DNA from: Prunus persica
Lineage: Eukaryota > Streptophyta > Magnoliopsida > Rosales > Rosaceae
Direction: 5' to 3'
Length of the DNA stretch: 64,000 nt
Assembly (NCBI RefSeq): GCF_000346465.2
Contig: NC_034011.1
Location: 23,138,264 to 23,202,263 of the forward strand
Part shown: in pieces, positions 32,046-43,368 of the stretch
Position numbering within the stretch: the stretch's first letter is position 1
How the letters are laid out: each line of letters starts with the position of its first letter
Notes under the pieces: model-generated
Databases searched by the model: none
The model's input: only the letters and a program-made list of their open reading frames with translations
What the model was told of the DNA's origin: nothing
Position numbers and translations under genes: made by a program

Positions 32046-33593
32046 ATTTATTTTTATAATTTTTTGAGTGAAAGGAAATTTTTGCCCATGCCAAGTAGGT
32101 GTTGTCATTGCCATGTTATTATTTTTAACGGAAAAGTTGACAGAGATGACTGTTTCTGAAATTGGAGGCATAATTAAAGTACCACGGTAATAATTTAAGG
32201 CCCGTCTGGTAACGTTTTCGAAGAATGTTTTATGAGAATATTTTCAGAGAATGAAAACAAGAAAATAAATTTGCATTTTCAAGAAATGAAAATGCGTCTA
32301 GTAGATTAATTAGAAAACAAAAACAATGAAAACGTGTCTGGTAGTACAATTGTTTTTCAAGTGTATTTTTGCTAATTTCAGTTCTAAATATTTTTAAAAT
32401 TTTGATATTTTTAGAGGCTAAAATTATTATAAACAATGAAAAACATTACAATGAAAATATGTCTGGTAGTACAAGTTGATAACAATATTATGTTAGTTAT
32501 TTTTCAAGGGTATTTTTGCTAATTTATATTTTGAAAAAATATTTTTAAAAATGTATAATTTAACAAATAAAAAATTCTATTATTTTTTAAAAGATAAAAC
32601 TATCTTTTATCTCCAGTCCCGATCAAGAGATTGTGGTCACTCACCGTTGGATATTAATCCAATGGTTCAAAAAAGTTTTCTAAAAGGAGTGCAAGAGTGA
32701 GTGAACCGTTGAATTTACATCCAACGGTGAGTGACCACAAATCTCTTGGACCCCTGTAGTCCAAGAGATCAGTACTGCTTTTATCTCCGTTCTTTTTTCA
32801 TTTTTCTTTTCTCCTTTTTCTCATTTTCTTTCTTTCTTCCTCTTTTCTTCTTCTTTCCTTCCCAGACCCGTTCCTTTTTCTTTCCTTCTTCCTATTCTCT
32901 ACTTTCTCTTTTCTTCTTCCTTCCCTCTTTTTCACTCTCACTCCTCCTTCCTTCCATGACATGAATCCCATCAACCCACCTCTCTGGTTCCACTAATTAA
33001 TGGTTGTGGTGGTTAGATTGGGTGGTGATGGTGGTTGAGCTGGGTATGTGGTGGCTGGTTTCTCTCATCTCTCACTCTGCAACTCTCTCTCTCTCTTTTC
33101 CCTTTCTCTTCTTCTCCCTCTTTCTGATTCTTTCTCTTCTTCTTCCTTTTTTTTTTCCCTTTTCTTCTTCCTCTCTGTCTTTTTTTCTTGGTTGCAGATT
33201 TGTGTGACTATGAGTTTTTTTTTTTCTAGAAATTTTGGGGCTGATTATGGTTGGTTGGAGGAGATTTGATTGTTTTGGATATAATTTGATTGGATTGTTT
33301 GCTCATTTGATGGAGAAGAGTTGGCTTTGATTCAGATAGACTGAAAACAAAAACGCCGAAAACGAAAACGACTTTCTAGCGTTTTCAACATTTATTCATA
33401 CTTTTATTTTCATTCTCAAAAAATAATTTCAGCTTGTTTCTCAAAATAACCCACTGAACACGTTTTCACGTGACAATAGAAAACAAAACAGAAAATGTCC
33501 CTTGAAAATGATACCGAATGGGCCCTTAATAATGTAAGGGACAAAAAGTAAAGTTGAGACTTAGTCTAGGGACCATTGCTACAATTTAACCTC
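31493..33593. mobile_element. Inverted-repeat DNA transposon (outer), TSD AGTATTA
   Basis: AGTATTA stands at 31486-31492 and 33594-33600. The left arm GGCTAAATTGTAGCTATGG is matched in reverse by GAGGTTAAATTGTAGCAATGG from 33593, and the inverted match goes on through CAACTTTA, GTCCCTTACATT and GTGGTACTTTAATTA, about 105 bp, if the inner insertion 32197-33527 is removed. The interior has (CT)n and (GA)n tracts and two copies of a GATGATTTCTTCTTCCCCCA motif, but no transposase. Seven identical target bases suggest a Mutator-like or hAT-like non-autonomous element; the superfamily is unresolved. Confidence 0.8.
32197..33527. mobile_element. Inner DNA transposon with 8-bp TSD, hAT-like
   Basis: The left end AAGGCCCGTCTGGTAACG is matched in reverse by AAGGGCCCATTCGGTATC from 33527. 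Flanks AATAATTT (32189-32196) and AATAATGT (33528-33535) form an 8-bp target duplication with one mismatch, the size typical of hAT. The interior has no transposase; it contains several TGTCTGGTAGTAC-type repeats near 32330-32470 and a T/C-rich stretch at 32790-33200. It splits the right inverted repeat of the outer transposon, so it is the younger insertion. Confidence 0.78.
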
Positions 33594-33659
33594 AGTATTA
33601 TTTAGCCCAATCAAATCCTGTAAGGCCTACCAAACATGGCCTGAGAGTTCTGGTCAAGC

Positions 33660-34460
33660 ATTGGACGCCCATTGTTTAATTTTTGAGTTTGGCATGTTCA
33701 CATGCCCAACTGTCATACGAAGAATGGGCATCGTCCAAGTCATTTGCCAAGTATTTTTCTTTTCCTCTTCTATACAACAAACTTTGAAAGAAAAGAAAAG
33801 AAAAAAAAAGCTTAGTAATATAACAATATTGGGCTGAGAGCCAACATTGTGATGGGCTACCATGGAATTTCTCAACAGAGCTTGTTATTTGTAGAAATGG
33901 CCCCCTCACCCACAACCCCTCAATTATAGTATGTCCGATTTAGGTTTGGATATTGGCTAACATTTTGTTGGTGAAAAGTTAAGAATTTGTATGTGAGTGA
34001 GAATCAGGATGTTCATTTTTCTTTCTTCTTGTGATACTTTTCGTGAGAAACATATTTGGTGGTTACTTGGTCAACATTACCAGAAGACAGTTTTTTGAAA
34101 ATAGAAACTGGGACTTGGGTTTGCTCTTTATCATCATTATCACTATTTCATGATTTCAATGAACCACAAGTGTTTTTTTTTTTTTGGGGGTGGGGGGGTT
34201 AAAAGGGACTGGCGTTCCAAAGAGCCTATAAGAAAGGAATGGTTCTTTGGATTTCCTTTGCTTTCTCCTGCAGCAATGTTGAGAATTAAAGAGAGCCTAC
34301 TGTTTTCGTGAAAGATGAAGACACCCAACAAAGAAAAAGTAAACGAAAATAGGAATAAAGTAGAGGCCCGAGATGAAGAAGGCTTGAAGCAACCTCAAAA
34401 AAAAAGATGAAGGTTCTTCAAAACAAACTAGGCATTTCGATCTAACACACACAAAATTAA
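33660..34460 (+). other. Duplicated upstream segment of unit B
   Basis: Homologous to 45370-45577 plus 48021-48425 and to 1100-1615 plus 8432-8600. It contains the intact, uninterrupted site GAAACATATTTGGTGG (about 34047) that is split by the solo LTR in unit C. Unit C lacks about 175 bp present here after GAAACTTTGAAAG. Confidence 0.75.
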
Positions 34461-35120
34461 GGGTGCATTTTTGCTCACCACTTTAACTCTAGGTGTACTC
34501 TCACCATCTCTCCAAAAAGTTGACACATGTCCATGGGTTTAACTATAGTTAATTCTTTATTTTTTATTTATTTGATGACATTATTATGAGAGAGAAACAA
34601 TACTTCAATAAAAAATTTCCTAATTTACTCTTGTTCTAACCTAGCAAACTTTCCACTTTTCTAAATTAATTAACAACAACCCAAATAAATAATTGACACT
34701 TTCCACTTTGGTAGAAACATTAAGGAAACAAAAAATAAGGGTCTCAAATGCAACTAAAACCAATATCATATGTAAAAGTAAATAAGCCGAGCACTCAAAA
34801 GAAGCAGCTAAAAGTTACCATCTTTTGCAGATTTCTCTTCCAACCAAAATAAAGGTTTCAAACAAAGGCCAGTCAAAACCGTCTCTTGTAAACAAAATGA
34901 GACAAAACAAAGTGGTTAGAAAAGTGGAAAGTTTGCTAGGTTAGAATAAGAGTAAATCAGGAAAAATCTTATTGAAGTATTGTTTCTCTTTCATAATAAT
35001 GTCATCAAATAAATAACAAATAAAGAATTAACTATAGTTAAACCCATGGACATGTGTCAACTTTTGAAATAGGTGGTGAGGGTACACCTAAGGTTAAAGT
35101 GGTGAGCAAAAATGCGCCCC
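34461..35120. mobile_element. 660-bp foldback/MITE element, TSD AAAATTAA
   Basis: Ends GGGTGCATTTTTGCTCACC and, reversed, GGGGCGCATTTTTGCTCACC; the inverted arms run for about 200 bp each (through ATGTCCATGGGTTTAACTAT and CAAACTTTCCACTTTTC). AAAATTAA is duplicated at 34453-34460 and 35121-35128. Paralogous segments at about 8597 and 48421 read straight through as ACACACAAAATTAAACG, which are natural empty sites. No coding capacity. The 8-bp duplication fits hAT-type or a Mutator-type foldback. Confidence 0.9.
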
Positions 35121-35749
35121 AAAATTAAACGTTCTCTGGCTTCTTCTAGTATTGGTCCCAAATATTTTTGTCTCCCCAAACATTTTTGTCTCCCAATTTA
35201 CATTAAATTTAGAGCTTCATCTATATACAATTTCGAATGGATGTCTATTGTTCCTTGTGAACGACTGAAAGGATTTATTCACAAGCAGAATCCTATGGAA
35301 AGGTCCTTAGTTTCTCCTTATACAATAATTAAAAAGAAAAAAAAAATCTTTCTAAATGGTAATGGTATCTGTAATTAATGGTGACGATAACTTGGATTCT
35401 TAAGGGGCTAGCTTATTTTAAGCCCATTTAATATTTTATATATTTTTAGAGAAAAATAAAATAAAATAAAAATATTTATATCTTAAATTATGTTTAATTA
35501 TTTCATTTTTGTAATTATATATTTTAAAAATCAGTTTTTTGTTTATAAAAATGCTAAACAAATAAAAGGAAGTGTCATGAGCGCATGCAACAATCTTTGA
35601 AGTGTGCTTATTATTTACACCAAAGCATTGAAGATGCTCTAAACTCGACGAAATTTCCTGCACTCGAACTCTCTTTACTTCGTTACTTTTTTGGTAAATG
35701 TCTTTAATTACTATGTTAACACATGCCAGAAGGGCATCGTCGGGGTTTG

Positions 35750-35760
35750 CCTATATATAG
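35750..35760 (+). promoter_or_regulatory. TATA box of unit B
   Basis: CCTATATATAG lies about 35-40 bases before the ATG at 35792. The same box (CTATATATAG) stands before unit C at about 49352-49361. With a usual 25-35 base TATA-to-start distance the untranslated leader would be only a few bases. Confidence 0.6.
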
Positions 35761-35791
35761 TGTAAGCTAGCTCCAGCTCCGCAGATTGAAC

Positions 35792-36282
35792 ATGGCAGCT
35801 TCATTAGTTTCCTCGATTGCTAATCATCTTAACATGCTAAAGCCGTCTCCTGAAGAAGGTATATACTCTAATACTGGATTTTATGTTTTTGTTCTTTTTC
35901 AATTCAAAAATCGTGATTTACAAAATTCGACATATATAAATCTAAACACTGAAATTTTCATTTGCCAAAAATTGAAATGAGAGAAATCTACGTTCTGTCA
36001 TTTTAGAATTCTATATAATTTTCAATTCCTTCATCCAAATAGAGGGCTAAGAACTTAGGAAAAAAAACCTTAAACTCAAATAATCAGGAAAAAGAAAAAA
36101 TAATAATAAAATATATATTTTGTCATACCCACATTCTACCCTTTCTCTTCCAGCCACAACCTCCATTTCCCACCATAGTCACCAGCGTCGTCATCAAGGT
36201 TGGCACCTGCGTCCCTCTCCCCCTCCTACATCGTGGTGGTCATTTTTTTTTTCCCCTTTTCCCCCTTTTTTTTTCCCCCCCC

Positions 36283-36317
<35 letters not shown>

Positions 36318-39300
36318 TGTCCTCAAAGGCGGGGGACATAGAGGAGCTGCTGAGGTGAAGTTTTTTTTTTTGAGCCTCAAATTTATTGACAGATGTCCAT
36401 AGGTGATATTAGGTGGAGAATTTACTTGAATTAATAATTAAAGGATATTTTAGGAATAGAGGTGGGTGGAAAGATAGGATTGTTGTTTTTCAAATTTACA
36501 TAGTGAGTGGGAAAATTAACCAGGACCACAAAATAGGTATAATATTGAGAGATATTTATTTTATTTTAATTGTTTGGGTAAATAGGTTCTGTTATTGATG
36601 GTGTAGCATTATTTTTCTCTTTAGTTTCAGAGTATATATCTGGGCATTTACTGGGGGTGGTGTTTTTCCATTTATTCTTTGTCAAGTTTATTTGTTGTCG
36701 CATGCAAGTAAAGTCCAGCTGTGAAACAGGGCATAATAATAATAAGAATGATGAGAGCGTTGTGAATGTGAAGTATGATCCTTTGTAGGGGATGTTAGAT
36801 ACGGAGAATTAGTATATATACATGTAATGTAAGCAAACGGGAAAAGGGTCTTTTTATTTTATGTTATAGAAATATGTTTTGATATATTTAATTTAAACAG
36901 GACGGCATAATTGTTATTTTTATGTTTGGTATGAAACAGGATTGCATAATAATAAAGATGAGAGCGATGTGAAGTATGATCCTTTGTACGATAGTTTGAA
37001 GCGTGGTGATTGGAATGCTGCAAAGGAGTTTATTGATCGACACCCCGGTGCACTAACATATAGAGGTTCATCAAGCGGTGGGACAGCTCTTCACGAGGCA
37101 ATCGAGAGGAAGCAGTTACACATTGTGGAAGAGTTGTTGAAGCTGATGACAGAAAAGGACTTGGAAATTGAAGATGGCGATGGTTTCACAGCTTTTTTCT
37201 ATGCTTTGCTAAAAGGAATGGCCGCAATAGTTGCCAAAATGGTTAAAAAGAACAAGAATTTAGTTACCAAGCGTTTTACCAACTCAAAAGATAGGACTCC
37301 AGTTTTAGTCGCTTGTGGTTGGGGCCACTGGGAAATAGCTCGCTTTCTCTATTCTCGCACTCCAATCCATGTTTTGACTCAAGATAAGAACGGCCGCGAT
37401 GGTGCTCAACTTATTTCCTATTGCCTTGTCCACAGAAATAAATCGGGTAATTTTGACATCATTTTGAAATATATATATATATATATAACCAATTATAGCA
37501 TATGTTGATTTGTGGTTGCTTATATGATGAACCAACTATAATATAGATATTGGATGGGATTTGCTTCAGAAGTATCCAAAATTGGCCCTTACTGAAAATT
37601 ACTCGCTGGGGCACTCTCCTCTAAATACACTGGCTGGTTTGCATTCCGCATTTCCAAGTGAAGTTCCCCTAAGTTGTTGGCAGCGTTTGATCTATAACAG
37701 TTAGTATTTTGTATTCTATTCTCTCTTCTCTTTGTAGATCAAACTAAATTTTTCATGTTAAAGTTATATATAGTGAGATGTAGCAACAAAATATATATGT
37801 CTGATTTGATTTATTTTGTATTGCAAGAATAATCGATTTGAGACTGAAAAAAAAAAGTATATATTAATTACATTAATACGAAATGAACCTTACAAGAGTT
37901 TTCTATTTTTTCTCTATATATATTCATTAGATTTCATTAGATTTATTATGTATATATGAAGGAGTGCAAGTCTGAATATTCATTGGCTTTCATTGTTCAC
38001 AAGACAGTGTCTTCACACACACACAAATATTCAGACAAGTAGGAAAATGTATTGATTGGATTGTGTTGCTTTCTCTTTAGATATACACGTACAACAACCT
38101 CAACCTGTTCCTATCAACTCTGATGTTTGTGTAAATTTTGAAGAACTAGAAGATGACAAAAGAAATCGAAGGTATCTCATTTCCTCAGGTACATACACTG
38201 TGTTCAAAGTGTTCATCATACAAAACATTTTTTTATTTTTTTATACAAAACATTTTCTTCTTGGTTTTTTATTTTGGTTTTCAATATTGCATCCTTTGTT
38301 ATATTTTATATATATAAAAAAAGCACATGTAAAGTGTTCATCATACACGTACACATTTTTGTATGTTTTTGTTTTGCCAACATCTTTGGATTTCGCAATA
38401 CAGTTACGGGTTTCTTCCAAGGAGTTGTTAAGAATCTTCTCAAACTGTTAGGTACGCTAGCTACATCCAACATTATTGATTCTTGATTTAATTCTCACTT
38501 TTGTAATACGTTGTAGATTAATATTTTTTTCACTGTTAACCTAGGAGTCCATGACTTGCATGAAATGAGATTGCACCATGTCGGAATGCTTGAATTTCTA
38601 CGGCTCATGGGTGACGTGGTAAAAAGTAGAGATCTTGACTCGAAGCAAACTGACTTCGTGCTAAAGGCAATCTTCCGAGCTGTAGAACGAGGACAAGTGG
38701 AGTTCATTAAGGAGATGTGTAAGGCAATCCCACTAATGACGAGGGATGAAAGAGGCAGATCAATATTTCATTATGCCGTTGAATGTCGTCGAGAAAAAGT
38801 TTTTAATCTTATATATGGGCTCAGTGAATATGATAGGAATGCTATCTTAACGAGTGCAGATGACTTTAACAATACTATCCTACATGCAGCAGGGAGTTTA
38901 TCTGCACATCTTAATCATATTCAAGGTGCAGCTTTGCAAATGCAAAGAGAGCTACAATGGTTCAAGGTCAGATTTTCTCACTTTATAACATATACGTAAC
39001 CTTAGACAATTACTTTGTTACATATATACCTATAGGCTATTATTGTGATGTGAGTTTTCTTAATGAAATGTAGGAGGTGGAGAGTATTGTACCCCTGCCG
39101 GCCTTAGAAACTATAAATTTTACTGAGAAAATGACAGCACGAGAAGTATTCACCGAGAACCACAAAGAATTGGTGAAGGAAGGAGAAGAATCGATGAAAG
39201 GAACAGCAACTTCTTGCACAGTCGTAGGTGCCCTCATTGTTACCATTATGTTTGCTGCTGCATTTACAGTTCCTGGTGGAAGCAATCAAGATACAGGGTT

Positions 39301-39628
39301 TCCCATCTTCTTAGGAAAGAAGTTCTTTAGGGTTTTTCTAATTTCAGATTCTATATCACTCTTTTCTTCGACGACATCAGTGATGATATTTTTGGGAATT
39401 CTCACATCACGTTATGCAGAAGACGATTTCCTCAGGTCTTTGCCCACAAAAATGCTATTAGGCCTTTTCACCCTTTTTTTATCTATCGCCGCCATGATGG
39501 TTGCTTTTTCTTCAACTCTTTTTATTCTGCTTGAGGGAGAATCATGGGTATCTTTTCCAATCATTTTGCTTGCTGGCGTTCCAATCGCCTCGTTTCTGTG
39601 GATGCAATTCCCCGTATTTTTTAAATGA
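35792..39628 (+). CDS. Ankyrin-repeat/PGG-domain membrane protein (unit B), intact
   Basis: Seven exons with GT-AG borders and matching phases: 35792-35858, 36940-37446, 37547-37699, 38081-38188, 38404-38451, 38545-38966, 39074-39628; 1860 nt, 619 residues. Exon 1 starts MAASLVSSIANHLNML. Exon 2 (residues 23-191) carries about four ankyrin repeats (GGTALHEAIERKQLHIVEEL; RTPVLVACGWGHWEIARFLY). Exon 6 (295-435) has more repeats (TAIFRAVERG-like, RSIFHYAVE, NNTILHAAG) and ends LQMQRELQWFK. Exon 7 holds the PGG domain with about four membrane helices and AAAFTVPGG at 496-504. Family members such as ACD6 and ITN1 sit in membranes and act in defence or salt/ROS signalling; this gene's own role is not shown. 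Units A, C and D are broken relatives. Confidence 0.85.
36275..36316. repeat. C19 run followed by (CT)n in intron 1 of unit B
   Basis: Nineteen C in a row and then about 11 CT units. The minus strand would be a long G run. The equivalent place in unit C has (GA)n at 49611-49653. Confidence 0.9.
36728..36788 (+). pseudogene. Partial duplicate of exon 2 start with in-frame stop, in intron 1 of unit B
   Basis: GTGAAACAG followed by GGCATAATAATAATAAG repeats the real exon 2 border (36940) and the exon start found in unit D (56054). Spliced from exon 1 it would read GHNNNKNDESVVNVKYDPL and then TAG at 36786-36788. It is either a dead relic or a decoy acceptor that yields a truncated transcript. 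Confidence 0.7.
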
Positions 39629-40712
39629 TAAGGATGTTTGGTTGTCTTCCTTTCTTTCTTGCCCTTTTTTTTTTTTTTTGGGTTGATCTCTTATCTTTTA
39701 AAAATTGCACCTCTGTTGAAAAATTCTTAGGTCCGCCAGTGGAGGTATGTCTGAAGATTGAAGCTGATCATGTTGTTAAGATAGGAAGACTGAAAAGAAA
39801 TATAGAGCAAAGAGAAAAGAAATAAAGCAAAAGCAGAGAGAATTTCAGAGATAGAAAAGAGACTTGTATTTCTCATTTTAAGCTCAACTTAGCACAATTA
39901 CAGACTTTATATCAGTTGAGTTAAAGCCTTGTTCACATGTTTCTAACCTCTCTAACCTTCTCTTATCAATACTAATAGTTTTTCTAAACTGCCTAACAAG
40001 TCTAACAATATATAAACAACTTTATTATTTAATCTTCTGACACGTGACAGCACTGAGACCATTGATATCTTTACATCCAACATGTCCAACATTGTGCTTA
40101 TATTTCCCGCACCTTCTCAACAAATTATAATACTCCCAACATCATGCTTATATTTTTCTACATTTTTCACTGATTAGCGAGTTGATTATTCTATCTTGTC
40201 ATATATTCTTGCATCCTACTATCCATTGTTTAAAGTGAACTTGACCAAAAAAATGATAAGCTATATATGGAGGTCTAGTCTATGTTTCATTGACAATCCA
40301 TGGGGCCTGCAACGTTGTTTACTTGTGTCAGGGGGTAGCTCACTTTCAATTAGCTCCCTATCTTTTTTTTTTTTTTATAGAAAATTAAGAATATGAACTT
40401 TCTTTTTTTTCGCCAATTTCCCCCTTACTGTCTAAATCCTCAACATTTCATCCAATTTGTCGTTAAATATGAGGGTAAATTGGTCATATCTATGTGAAAA
40501 TGAAATAAAATAATTTAAAATTTGAAATAATAATAATAATAGAAATATAAGGTAAACAATCCAAATTCTGAATTAAACCCAACAAAATGCGTTCACAGAT
40601 TCAAAAACTAGACCTACAACTGGATAGAAAGTAAACAACCCAAATTAAAGAGTATCAAACGAGTTTCAAAGATAAAGCAAATGACATAAAATACTTAACC
40701 TTGAACTTCACT
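39629..40712. other. 3' flank of unit B, no gene seen
   Basis: AT-rich, with T runs at 39667-39680 and 40362-40377 and a TAA/AAT-rich tract near 40500-40545. Nothing coding was recognised until the L4-like fragment. Confidence 0.5.
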
Positions 40713-41103
40713 TCATCCTTCACCTTCTTCTTTTTCTTCTTCCTCAGCACCTTCTTCGTCTTCATCGTCGCCCTCATAATTCAACCCATATCTCGCATTC
40801 AGATAATCTACAATCTCTGACGTCAGAATCAATTTATCCGCATTCAAAATATCAAACAAATTCAAAGTCCTCGGAGTCAACATCTTCAAAGTCCCAATAT
40901 TTCTACGCGAAAGTCTCACATTGTCCGCGCTCGACCTCCCTCATCAAAAAGGTCGTCTTCTCGTTCGGGTCCAATCCCCACCTCTCTTCATCTTCGCAAT
41001 GAACTCCTTCGTCTTCGAATTCTCGAACTCGTCGCTGAAATCCTTAACCACGATCGTGTTCTTTGCCGTGCTAGCTATCGTCATCGAAATCGCGAGCCTC
41101 TTC
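40713..41103 (-). pseudogene. Chloroplast ribosomal protein L4-like fragment, frameshifted
   Basis: The minus strand reads RLAISMTIASTAKNTIVVKD, FSDEFENSKTKEFIAKMK, then after a 2-base insertion RWGLDPNEKTTFLMREV, then after a further insertion RLSRRNIGTLKMLTPRTLN, LFDILNADKLILTSEIVDYL and an acidic tail EGDDEDEEGAEEEEKEEGEG, then TGA. This matches the C-terminal third of plastid 50S L4 (nuclear-encoded), which has such an acidic extension. The 5' side ends exactly at the copia 3 LTR (41104). Two frame changes and loss of the N-terminus make it a pseudogene; no intron is visible in it. Confidence 0.75.
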
Positions 41104-41337
41104 TGCTAAAATATGAAAACTATGAGAGAATATTTGTTTGTGGGAATTTTCTGTGTATTTTTCTCCTTGTAGAAGGTCATATTTATAATACAACGAAACC
41201 TAAATGGACAAGTAAATAATAAATTCCTAAATCTATTTACAGTAGGAAATCAGGAATTAAAGTAAATCAATTACAATTATAATAGGAATTCTTGGTGTGT
41301 AAGGAAAGTAAGTCAATATCTACAAGTCACGCCAACA
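41104..41337 (-). repeat. 3' LTR of copia 3
   Basis: 234 bp, the same length and end motifs as the LTR of copia 1 at 15052-15285. Confidence 0.75.
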
Positions 41338-41548
41338 CTCCCCCTCACGTTGGTGCATAGATGTCGCAAATGCCCAACTGATCCAGTGAATTGTGGAATG
41401 CTTTACTGGAAATCGTCATTGTCAAAATATCCGCAAATTGATCCTTGGATTTCACAAAAGGAAACTGAAACACTTTAGCCTCAAGCTTCTGTTTAATGAA
41501 GTGTCGATCCACCTCAACATGTTTGGTACGATCATGCTGAACCGAATT

Positions 41549-41851
41549 CTATGCAATGGCTATAGCAGCCTTGTTATCACAAAAGATATTCATTGTGGAT
41601 GTAGGTTTATACCAAAGTTCAGTAAGCAACTTTCTTAACCAAAGAAGTTCACAAATCCCTTTAGTCATGCCTCTGAACTCAGCTTCTGCACTGGATAAAG
41701 CTACTACATTCTGTTTCTTGCTCCACCATGTCACCAAATTACCTCCCACGAATGTGAAGTAACCTGATGTGAATTTTCTATCTGTTACATTACCTACCCA
41801 ATCTGCATCTGAATAACTATCAATATTTAGATGACCATGCTTTGAGAACAT
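41549..41851 (-). pseudogene. Copia 3 RNase H
   Basis: Minus frame reading MFSKHGHLNIDSYSDADWVG, NVTDRKFTSGYFTFVGGNLV, WWSKKQNVVALSSAEAEFRG and NIFCDNKAAIAIA, the copia RNase H core with the SDADW and SSAEAE boxes. It then runs into frame changes; RTKHVEVDRHFIKQKLEAKV-type sequence continues to about 41400. Reverse transcriptase is upstream at 42053-43063, separated by a stop and shift near 41855-42053. Confidence 0.85.
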
Positions 41852-42052
41852 AAGTCATTTTCTAGGTGCAGACTTCAAATATCTAAGTATCCGAAGAATT
41901 GCATTCATGTGGTCTTCACTTGGAGAGTGCATAAATTGACTGACAACGCTCACTGCATAAGCAATGTCTGGTCGAGTATGTGACAAATAGATCAATCTTC
42001 CCACTAACCTTTGGTATCTGTCTTTGTTAGTTGGAACTTGATCTGGATATTC

Positions 42053-43063
42053 TCAAAGATGATGATTCTGAACAATAGGAGTGTCCGCAGGTTTGCAATC
42101 TAGCATTCCTGTGTCTGTAAATAAGTCCAAGACATATTTCCTTTGAGAGAGAAATATGCCTTGCTGCGATCGAGCCACCTCAATCCCCAAGAAATACTTG
42201 AGTCCGCCTAGATCCTTCATCTCAAACTCAATAGCCAAATAGTTTTGTAGCTGTGATATTTCATGTTTATCATTCCCAGTAATAATCATATCATCAACAT
42301 AGATTATTAATGATGTTACCTTCCCTTTTCGATGTTTCAAGAACAGAGTATGATCTGAGTTGCACTGTTTGAAACCACTGTTCTTCATTGCCATGGTGAA
42401 CTGTCCAAACCATGCATGTGGTGACTGTTTCAATCCGTACAATACTTTTCGTAACATGCAAACTGTTCCAGTTTGAGTAATATTATATCCAGGAGGAATG
42501 TCCATGTACACCTTCTCCATGAGTTCGCCATGTAGAAAAGCATTCTTTACATCAAACTGGTGCAGTGGCCAATCCAAATTAGTTGCAAGAGACAATAAGA
42601 CTCTGACGGTGTTTAACTTTGCAACTGGAGCGAAGGTTTCTTCATAGTTTATACCATAGGTCTGTGTGTACCCTTTTGCCACAAGTCTTGCCTTGTATCG
42701 CTCGATAGATCCATCTGCATTGTGTTTTATAGTAAACACCCATCTACATCCGATATTCTTTTTTCCTCGTGGTATAGTTTCCAATGTCCAAATCTGATTT
42801 TTCTCAAGAGCTTTCATCTCCTCTTTTATAGCTTGGACCCACTTAGGATCTTTCAATGCTTCAGAGACCTTGGTTGGAATATGGATAGCAGACAACTGAT
42901 GCACAAAAGCCTTGAGTGGTTTAGACAGCTTCTCAGTTGATACATGATTTGCAATTGGATACTTAGATGTCTTGCCATTATCAGGTGAATAACAGTTTGG
43001 TGGCTTCCCACGATTTTGCCTGAAAGGTAATTGATATCTAATAGTTTTATCCTCTAAATGCAC
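42053..43063 (-). CDS. Copia 3 reverse transcriptase, open over 336 codons
   Basis: The longest retroelement frame in the window. It has all central RT blocks: [98 protein letters not shown] with the first catalytic [13 protein letters not shown], the LIIYVDDMIITGND active site, and FEMKDLGGLKYFLGIEVARS. Catalytic residues are all present, so this domain could fold, but the element lacks gag, protease and an intact integrase. The frame ends at a stop just before the RNase H connection. Confidence 0.9.
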   Translation of the reverse strand: MHLEDKTIRYQLPFRQNRGKPPNCYSPDNGKTSKYPIANHVSTEKLSKPLKAFVHQLSAIHIPTKVSEALKDPKWVQAIKEEMKALEKNQIWTLETIPRGKKNIGCRWVFTIKHNADGSIERYKARLVAKGYTQTYGINYEETFAPVAKLNTVRVLLSLATNLDWPLHQFDVKNAFLHGELMEKVYMDIPPGYNITQTGTVCMLRKVLYGLKQSPHAWFGQFTMAMKNSGFKQCNSDHTLFLKHRKGKVTSLIIYVDDMIITGNDKHEISQLQNYLAIEFEMKDLGGLKYFLGIEVARSQQGIFLSQRKYVLDLFTDTGMLDCKPADTPIVQNHHL

Positions 43064-43368
43064 AAGTCTAGTAAGAGTAGTTACCTCAAGGATATTCTCA
43101 TGAGATTGGTCTGTTGGTACTGTTGAGTTAGAGAGGGGTCTTCATGTTGTTGTTCTGTATTGTCTATAGGTGTGAGACTCGGATCATAAATATCTTCACA
43201 TGGATCTGATAGGTCAGGCAATTGATCGCTATGAATGGGCGATTGATCGCTTTTCAGCAGAGAGTAATCTCATACTCCAAACTCGGGATAATCGATCATT
43301 TCTGTACATAGGAGAATTTCTTCGTTTTCTAAGTTGCTCCAATTCTGCTCTTCACTTCGTTTCTCCCC

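Noticed and set aside
31580..32171. Overlapping frames through CT/GA tracts (poly SL or ER peptides)
   Set aside because: Artefacts of dinucleotide repeats inside a transposon.
10226..33650. GGGGTCGTTTGGTACGG at 10226 and the reverse of 33601-33650 as two ends of one 23-kb transposon opened by nested insertions
   Set aside because: The ends resemble each other, but no target duplication matches and other copies of the same family could explain the likeness; kept only as a low-confidence repeat entry.
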